From Marinactinospora thermotolerans DSM 45154 (GTDB lineage Bacteria > Actinomycetota > Actinomycetes > Streptosporangiales > Streptosporangiaceae), in NCBI RefSeq assembly GCF_900167435.1, contig NZ_FUWS01000001.1:125295-189294 (forward strand): 64,000 bases of DNA, given 5' to 3'. Shown here piece after piece: positions 60,214 through 64,000 of this stretch; the stretch's first letter is position 1; the number at the start of each line of letters is the position of its first letter. Made by a program: the position numbers and the translations under genes. The notes beneath the pieces were generated by a model. The model saw nothing but the letters and a program-made list of their open reading frames with translations. It was not told the DNA's origin and did no database searches.

Positions 60214-61206
60214 TCATCCCGCGGACACCGCCGAGGCCGCGCCACGGTCCCCGTGCTCGGCGCGACGTCGCTGGAACCAGGCGATCGTGCGACGCAGTCC
60301 CTCATCCATGGGGACCAGGGGTCGCCATCCCAACAGCTCGGCCGCCAGGGTGGTGTCGGGGCGACGGAATCGCGGATCGTCCTCCGGTCTGCCGACGAAG
60401 ACGATCTCCGACGCCGATCCGGTCAGCGAGCGGACCAGTTCGGCGAGGCGGATCATGGACAGCTCCTCCCCGCTGCCGATGTTGATCGGCCCGGTCTCCC
60501 CGCTCTCCGCCAGGGCGACCAGGCCGCGGACCGTGTCGTCGACGTAGCAGATGGAGCGTGTCTGCAGGCCGTCGCCGGCGACCGTGATCGGCTCGCCGGC
60601 CAGCGCCTGGCTGATGAACGTGGGCACCGCGCGCCCGTCGTGGGGGCGCATCCGGGGACCGTAGCAGTTGAAGATCCGGGCGATCGCGATGTCGGCGCCG
60701 CGGGCCCGGTGGTGGGCCATGGTCAGCGCCTCGGCGTAGCGCTTGGCCTCGTCATAGACACTGCGCGGTCCGACCGGGTTGACGTTGCCCCAGTAGCTCT
60801 CGCGCTGGGGGTATTCCAGCGGATCACCGTAGACCTCGCTCGTGGAGGCCAGCACCAGCCGGGCGTCATGGGCGTGGGCCAGGCGCAGCGCGTTGCGCGT
60901 GCCGAGGCTTCCGGCCTCCAGCGTCTCCACCGGCAACCGCAGGTAGTCCACTGGTGAGGCGGCGGAGGCCAGGTGGAACACCAGGTCGACCCGGCCCGTC
61001 ACCCAGAGAGGGTGGGTGACGTCGGCCTTGACCAGTTCGAACCCCGGTCGTCCGGCCAGGTGCCGCACGTTGTCGGGCGTGCCGGTGGCGAAGTTGTCCA
61101 CGCACACCACGTCGACGCCGCGTTCCAGCAGCCGCTCGCACAGGTGGGACCCGACAAAACCGGCGCCACCGGTGACGACCGCACGCCGTCGTTGTCCTGC
61201 TGTCAT
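60214..61206 (-). CDS. NAD-dependent sugar-nucleotide epimerase/decarboxylase (UXS-like)
   Basis: 330-residue extended [23 protein letters not shown] binds [43 protein letters not shown] then [20 protein letters not shown] (catalytic Tyr and Lys), and [20 protein letters not shown] closely follow UDP-glucuronate decarboxylase, which makes UDP-xylose. A related GDP- or ADP-sugar epimerase is possible in this heptose-gene setting. GGAGG precedes ATG 61206. It is probably the last gene of an operon with the SDR, HldE and GmhA genes. Confidence 0.8.
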   Translation of the reverse strand: MTAGQRRRAVVTGGAGFVGSHLCERLLERGVDVVCVDNFATGTPDNVRHLAGRPGFELVKADVTHPLWVTGRVDLVFHLASAASPVDYLRLPVETLEAGSLGTRNALRLAHAHDARLVLASTSEVYGDPLEYPQRESYWGNVNPVGPRSVYDEAKRYAEALTMAHHRARGADIAIARIFNCYGPRMRPHDGRAVPTFISQALAGEPITVAGDGLQTRSICYVDDTVRGLVALAESGETGPINIGSGEELSMIRLAELVRSLTGSASEIVFVGRPEDDPRFRRPDTTLAAELLGWRPLVPMDEGLRRTIAWFQRRRAEHGDRGAASAVSAG

Positions 61207-61238
61207 TTCCTCGCCTCCTCGGCCACGCTGTCGTCAGA

Positions 61239-61925
61239 TCAGGGCCAGGACGTCTCGCGCGACGGGCAGATCACCAGTTCGCGCACCTCACAGCCCGGAG
61301 GTTGCCGCAGCGCGAACAGCACGGCCCGCGCGACGTTTTCAGGGGGGTTGAGCTTGGCGTCGGGACCAGGCCGGTACTGCTCCGCCCGCCCGTCGAAGAA
61401 GGCGGTGTCCATCCCGCCGGGGACGATCAACGTCACGCCGACCTGACCGGCCGTCTCCGCCGCCAGCGCGCGGGTGAAGCCGACCACGCCGAACTTCGAT
61501 GCGCAGTAGGCGGTGGCGTCGCTGAGGGCGCGCAGGCCCAGGGTGGAGGCGACGTCGACGACCACGCCCTCGCTCGCGCGCAGATAGGGCAGTGCCGCGC
61601 GCACGACGGAGGCGGTGCCGATGAGGTTGACCTGGATGACGCGCTCCCAGTCGTCGGCGGGGACGTCCTCCAGCCGCCCGCAGGCGTCGGTCCCCCCGGC
61701 GTTGACGATCGCGTCCAGGCCGCCGGCGGTCTCGGCGAGACGGCGCACCGCGGCCTCCGTGGCGGCCCGGTCGGTGAGATCGGCCCGTTCGAAGTCGAAG
61801 CCGCCCTCCGGTTCCCGCAGGTCCAGGACGAGGGGTCGGCCTCCCTCCTCCTGCACGGCGCGGGCCAGGGCGGCGCCCAGCCCCGAGGCCCCGCCGGTGA
61901 TGAGGGTGTTGCCCAGTTCTCGCAC
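61239..61925 (-). CDS. SDR family oxidoreductase in the heptose cluster
   Basis: 228-residue short-chain dehydrogenase. [20 protein letters not shown] binds the cofactor; LDAIVNAGG replaces the NNAG motif. [20 protein letters not shown] followed by K has Ser, Tyr and Lys. It is compact, with a short C-terminus. GTG 61925 follows GGAAGGAAAC. It lies 32 bases from the epimerase and 32 from hldE, so the four genes read as one operon. It might reduce a sugar-nucleotide intermediate or be a tailoring enzyme. Confidence 0.8.
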   Translation of the reverse strand: MRELGNTLITGGASGLGAALARAVQEEGGRPLVLDLREPEGGFDFERADLTDRAATEAAVRRLAETAGGLDAIVNAGGTDACGRLEDVPADDWERVIQVNLIGTASVVRAALPYLRASEGVVVDVASTLGLRALSDATAYCASKFGVVGFTRALAAETAGQVGVTLIVPGGMDTAFFDGRAEQYRPGPDAKLNPPENVARAVLFALRQPPGCEVRELVICPSRETSWP

Positions 61926-61957
61926 GTGTTTCCTTCCTGTGGAACGTCGGATCTCTT

Positions 61958-63331
61958 TCAGCGGCCGGTGGCGCGCATCGCGGTGACCAGGCCGGTCGTG
62001 GAACGTCCGGGAAGCAGGGGGAGCAGGACCACCTCGCCCCCGTAACCGGAGACCACCGGCGCCTCGGGCAGGCTGGTGATGGCGTAGTCGCCGCCCTTGA
62101 CCCACACGTCGGGGCGGAGCCGCTCCAGCAGGGCGCTGGGGGTGGGGTCGTCGAACACCGCGACCGCGTCGACGCACTCGAGCGCGGTCAACACCCTGAT
62201 CCGGTCGTGCAGCGGCGTCAGCGGCCGGTCCGGTCCCTTGAGCCTGCGGATCGCGGCGTCTCCGTTGATGCAGACGATCAGGCAGTCGCCGAGCGCCCTG
62301 GCCCGGCGCAGCAGGCTGACGTGCCCGGCGTGCAGGACGTCGAAGCAGCCTCCCGCGGCGATGACCCGCCCGCCTGCGCGGCGGATCCGTTCGGCCACCT
62401 CGACGGCCCCTTCGCTCAGGCCCATCGGCAGCGCCCCGGTCATGGGCCCCACGGTGGTGGCCGCGCCGGCGCCGCCGGCCGCGACGAAGCGGGACGCGGC
62501 CTCGACCGCCTCGCCGACGACCGCTGCGGTGTCGGCGCCGTCGCCCAGGGCGGCGGCCGCGCAGGAGGCGAACCGGTCACCGGCGCCGCAGACGTCGTCG
62601 GCCGGGCCGACCGGTGGGGCGGGCAGGTATCCGCCCTTTCCGCCGGAACCGGCCCACACCGCGCCGTCACCGCCCAGGGTGATGGCCACGGCGTCGGCCT
62701 GCCAGCCGCGGGCCAGCTCAGCGGCCCGTTCCAGGCCGGCGGCCGAATCCCCCTCCGTCACGCCCGCCTCCGCGGCGTTGGGGGTGACCAGGCGGGTTCC
62801 CGGCACCGGTGGGGGACCCGCCGGATGGGGGTCCCACACGATCGGGATGTTCGCGGCGCAGGCCGCCAGTCTCTCGCGCACGGCCGGCAGCTCGGCGACA
62901 CCACGCCCGTAGTCGGAGACGAGCACGGCCCTGGCCTCCTCCAGCGCGGCGAGGACCCGGTCGGCCGGGCCGTCCGCAGCGGCGCGACCGTCCCCGTCGT
63001 CGACCCTCAACAGCGGCCTCTCCCCGTCGAACACCCGCGTCTTGACGGGCGTCCGCCCGCACAGGGGCAGCCGGGTCAGCGCGACGGTGTCGTGGAGCAG
63101 TCCGGCCAGCCGCTCGCCCGCGGCGTCCTCGCCGACCGCGGCGATCAGCACGACCGGGACCCCTTGGCGCGCGGCCAGCCAGGCGGCCAGCGCGGCGCCC
63201 CCCGGCCGGTGCCGCACGTCGGCGTCCTCGACCACGGGTACCGCCGCGTCGGGCGTGCGCCTGCGGCTGTTCCCCCGCAGGTCGACGTCGAGCAGCGCGT
63301 CCCCGATGACGACGAGCGGGCCGGGGCTCAC
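61958..63331 (-). CDS. hldE: Bifunctional heptose-7-phosphate kinase/heptose-1-phosphate nucleotidyltransferase (HldE-like)
   Basis: 457 residues, two domains as in HldE. Residues 1-300 are a PfkB/ribokinase domain: VVIGDALLDVDLRGNSRRRT, RPGGAALAAWLAARQGVPVV, ARAVLVSDYGRGVAELPAV and PADDVCGAGDRFASCAAAAL (catalytic Asp in GAGD). Residues 320-457 are a nucleotidyltransferase domain: IAAGGCFDVLHAGHVSLLRR (HxGH), INGDAAIRRLKGPDRPLTPL, and LLPGRSTTGLV. It would phosphorylate heptose 7-phosphate at C1 and activate the heptose as ADP-sugar after phosphatase action. GTG 63331 follows GGAGGT and overlaps gmhA by 4 bases. No phosphatase gene (gmhB) is in view. Confidence 0.88.
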   Translation of the reverse strand: MSPGPLVVIGDALLDVDLRGNSRRRTPDAAVPVVEDADVRHRPGGAALAAWLAARQGVPVVLIAAVGEDAAGERLAGLLHDTVALTRLPLCGRTPVKTRVFDGERPLLRVDDGDGRAAADGPADRVLAALEEARAVLVSDYGRGVAELPAVRERLAACAANIPIVWDPHPAGPPPVPGTRLVTPNAAEAGVTEGDSAAGLERAAELARGWQADAVAITLGGDGAVWAGSGGKGGYLPAPPVGPADDVCGAGDRFASCAAAALGDGADTAAVVGEAVEAASRFVAAGGAGAATTVGPMTGALPMGLSEGAVEVAERIRRAGGRVIAAGGCFDVLHAGHVSLLRRARALGDCLIVCINGDAAIRRLKGPDRPLTPLHDRIRVLTALECVDAVAVFDDPTPSALLERLRPDVWVKGGDYAITSLPEAPVVSGYGGEVVLLPLLPGRSTTGLVTAMRATGR

Positions 63332-63918
63332 GCCCCCACCTCCTGGCGCCCCTGGCCCGTCGCGGCGTCGGCGCGGTGGATCTCGGAGTCGACCACCGAG
63401 CACAGCAGGTGGATCAGCGCGAGGTGGACCTCCTGCACCGTCGACGGAGAGGTCGAGGCGACCCGCACGGTCGCGTCGCACACGGCGGGCAGGGTGCTGG
63501 GGGTCGCCCCCGTCAGCGCCCAGCTGGTGAGACCGATCTCGCGGGCGGTCATCGCGGCGATGATGACGTTTTCACTGGCACCGCTGGTGGACAGGCACAT
63601 CAGGACGTCGCCGGGACGGCCGTGGGCCCGGACCTGGCGGGCGAACACGTCGCGGTAACCGTAGTCGTTGGCGATCGCGGTGACACTGGAGGTGTCGGCG
63701 TGCAGGGCGATGGCGGCGAGTGGGCGACGGTCGGACTCGAAACGCCCGACCAGTTCGGCGGTCAGGTGCTGGGCCTCGGCGGCGCTGCCCCCGTTGCCGC
63801 AGACCAGCAGCCTTCCCCCGGCCGCCAGGACACCGGCCAGGTGCCGCCCCCATTCCTCCACCCGTTCGGTCTCGGTTTCGCGTAGTGCGGCCTGCAGTTC
63901 GGTCAGATGCGGGTGCAT
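63328..63918 (-). CDS. gmhA: Phosphoheptose isomerase (GmhA-like)
   Basis: 196-residue SIS-domain isomerase converting sedoheptulose 7-phosphate to heptose 7-phosphate, the first step toward ADP-heptose. LLVCGNGGSAAEAQHLTAEL then VGRFESDRRPLAAIAL carries the sugar-phosphate and zinc/His region. LSTSGASENVIIAAMTAREI is the second phosphate loop, and TVQEVHLALIHLLCSVVDSE holds the metal-binding and catalytic end. GGGAGGT precedes ATG 63918. It overlaps hldE, so the two are translated together. Confidence 0.9.
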   Translation of the reverse strand: MHPHLTELQAALRETETERVEEWGRHLAGVLAAGGRLLVCGNGGSAAEAQHLTAELVGRFESDRRPLAAIALHADTSSVTAIANDYGYRDVFARQVRAHGRPGDVLMCLSTSGASENVIIAAMTAREIGLTSWALTGATPSTLPAVCDATVRVASTSPSTVQEVHLALIHLLCSVVDSEIHRADAATGQGRQEVGA

Positions 63919-64000
63919 TCAGATACCTCCCGATGGGATGGCCGGCGTCGCGCACGCGGCACGGCCGGCGTCCTCGGTTCGGGGCCGGACGACGACGGCC
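63919..64000 (-). CDS. Possible 3' end of an upstream gene (partial)
   Basis: One minus-strand frame is open from the window edge and ends with TGA at 63919-63921, directly before the gmhA start. It reads VVVRPRTEDAGRAACATPAI then PSGGI. The stop-start adjacency is what an operon partner would show, but 26 residues are too few to name it, and it could be chance. Confidence 0.35.
   Translation of the reverse strand, partial: AVVVRPRTEDAGRAACATPAIPSGGI

Noticed and set aside
1-64000. tRNA, rRNA or CRISPR features
   Set aside because: No tRNA T-loop/acceptor patterns, rRNA stretches or regularly spaced direct repeats were found on reading.

Overview
The window is about 64 kb of very GC-rich DNA. 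GTG and TTG starts with strong GGAGG-type ribosome sites, dense operons with 4-bp ATGA/GTGA overlaps, long GC hairpins without U-tracts and leaderless-looking starts all point to an actinomycete chromosome. The gene content (Streptomyces-type aromatic carotenoid genes, two SSS carriers with small partners, many actinobacterial DUFs) suggests Nocardiopsis or a near relative. That placement is inference. No rRNA, tRNA or CRISPR was seen.

Layout. 1-4.0 kb: TetR regulator divergent from a DHA2 drug exporter, a crotonase without its usual catalytic glutamates, a GNAT acetyltransferase. 4.8-9.4 kb: DUF6221-like protein, flavin disulfide reductase, a Nudix/MazG-like fusion, an 18-cysteine copper-storage-type protein, a small conserved protein, a hemerythrin protein. 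9.8-13.1 kb: IS30 remnant, APH-family kinase, MFS exporter. 13.2-21.4 kb: an acetate module made of acetyl-CoA synthetase and, divergently, a LytS kinase, a LytTR regulator and two SSS carriers, each with a small membrane partner. 21.5-26.7 kb: TauE permease, small and membrane proteins, then a decayed stretch with an aldo/keto reductase tail, an ISL3-type transposase remnant, an intact BP74-like gene and a broken EF-hand gene.

26.7-34.7 kb is a self-contained catabolic locus: SDR, DHDPS-like aldolase/dehydratase and enolase-superfamily enzyme on the minus strand; MHS transporter, secreted BNR-4 propeller protein with an F5/8C-like domain, SMP-30 lactonase and IclR regulator on the plus strand. 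A similar 13-bp inverted repeat sits in the divergent promoter region and at the start of the IclR gene. This looks like import and non-phosphorylative breakdown of a sugar acid released from a polysaccharide.

34.8-37.8 kb: VOC protein, dimethylargininase, two flavin reductases. 37.8-51.6 kb holds the carotenoid genes in pieces: crtY; then crtT-crtU; then a Rieske protein, crtB, crtI and crtE on the minus strand, with idi divergent from crtE. Together they can take IPP/DMAPP to beta-carotene and probably isorenieratene. An MFS carrier and a secreted tripeptidyl aminopeptidase lie between them. 51.8-57.0 kb: CorA, small membrane protein, SDR, zinc alcohol dehydrogenase, manganese catalase. 57.1-64 kb: twin family 2 glycosyltransferases, a SigB/SigF-type sigma factor, a UXS-like epimerase, an SDR, an HldE-type kinase/nucleotidyltransferase and GmhA. 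This is probably an ADP-heptose/pentose surface-glycan cluster that continues past the right edge.
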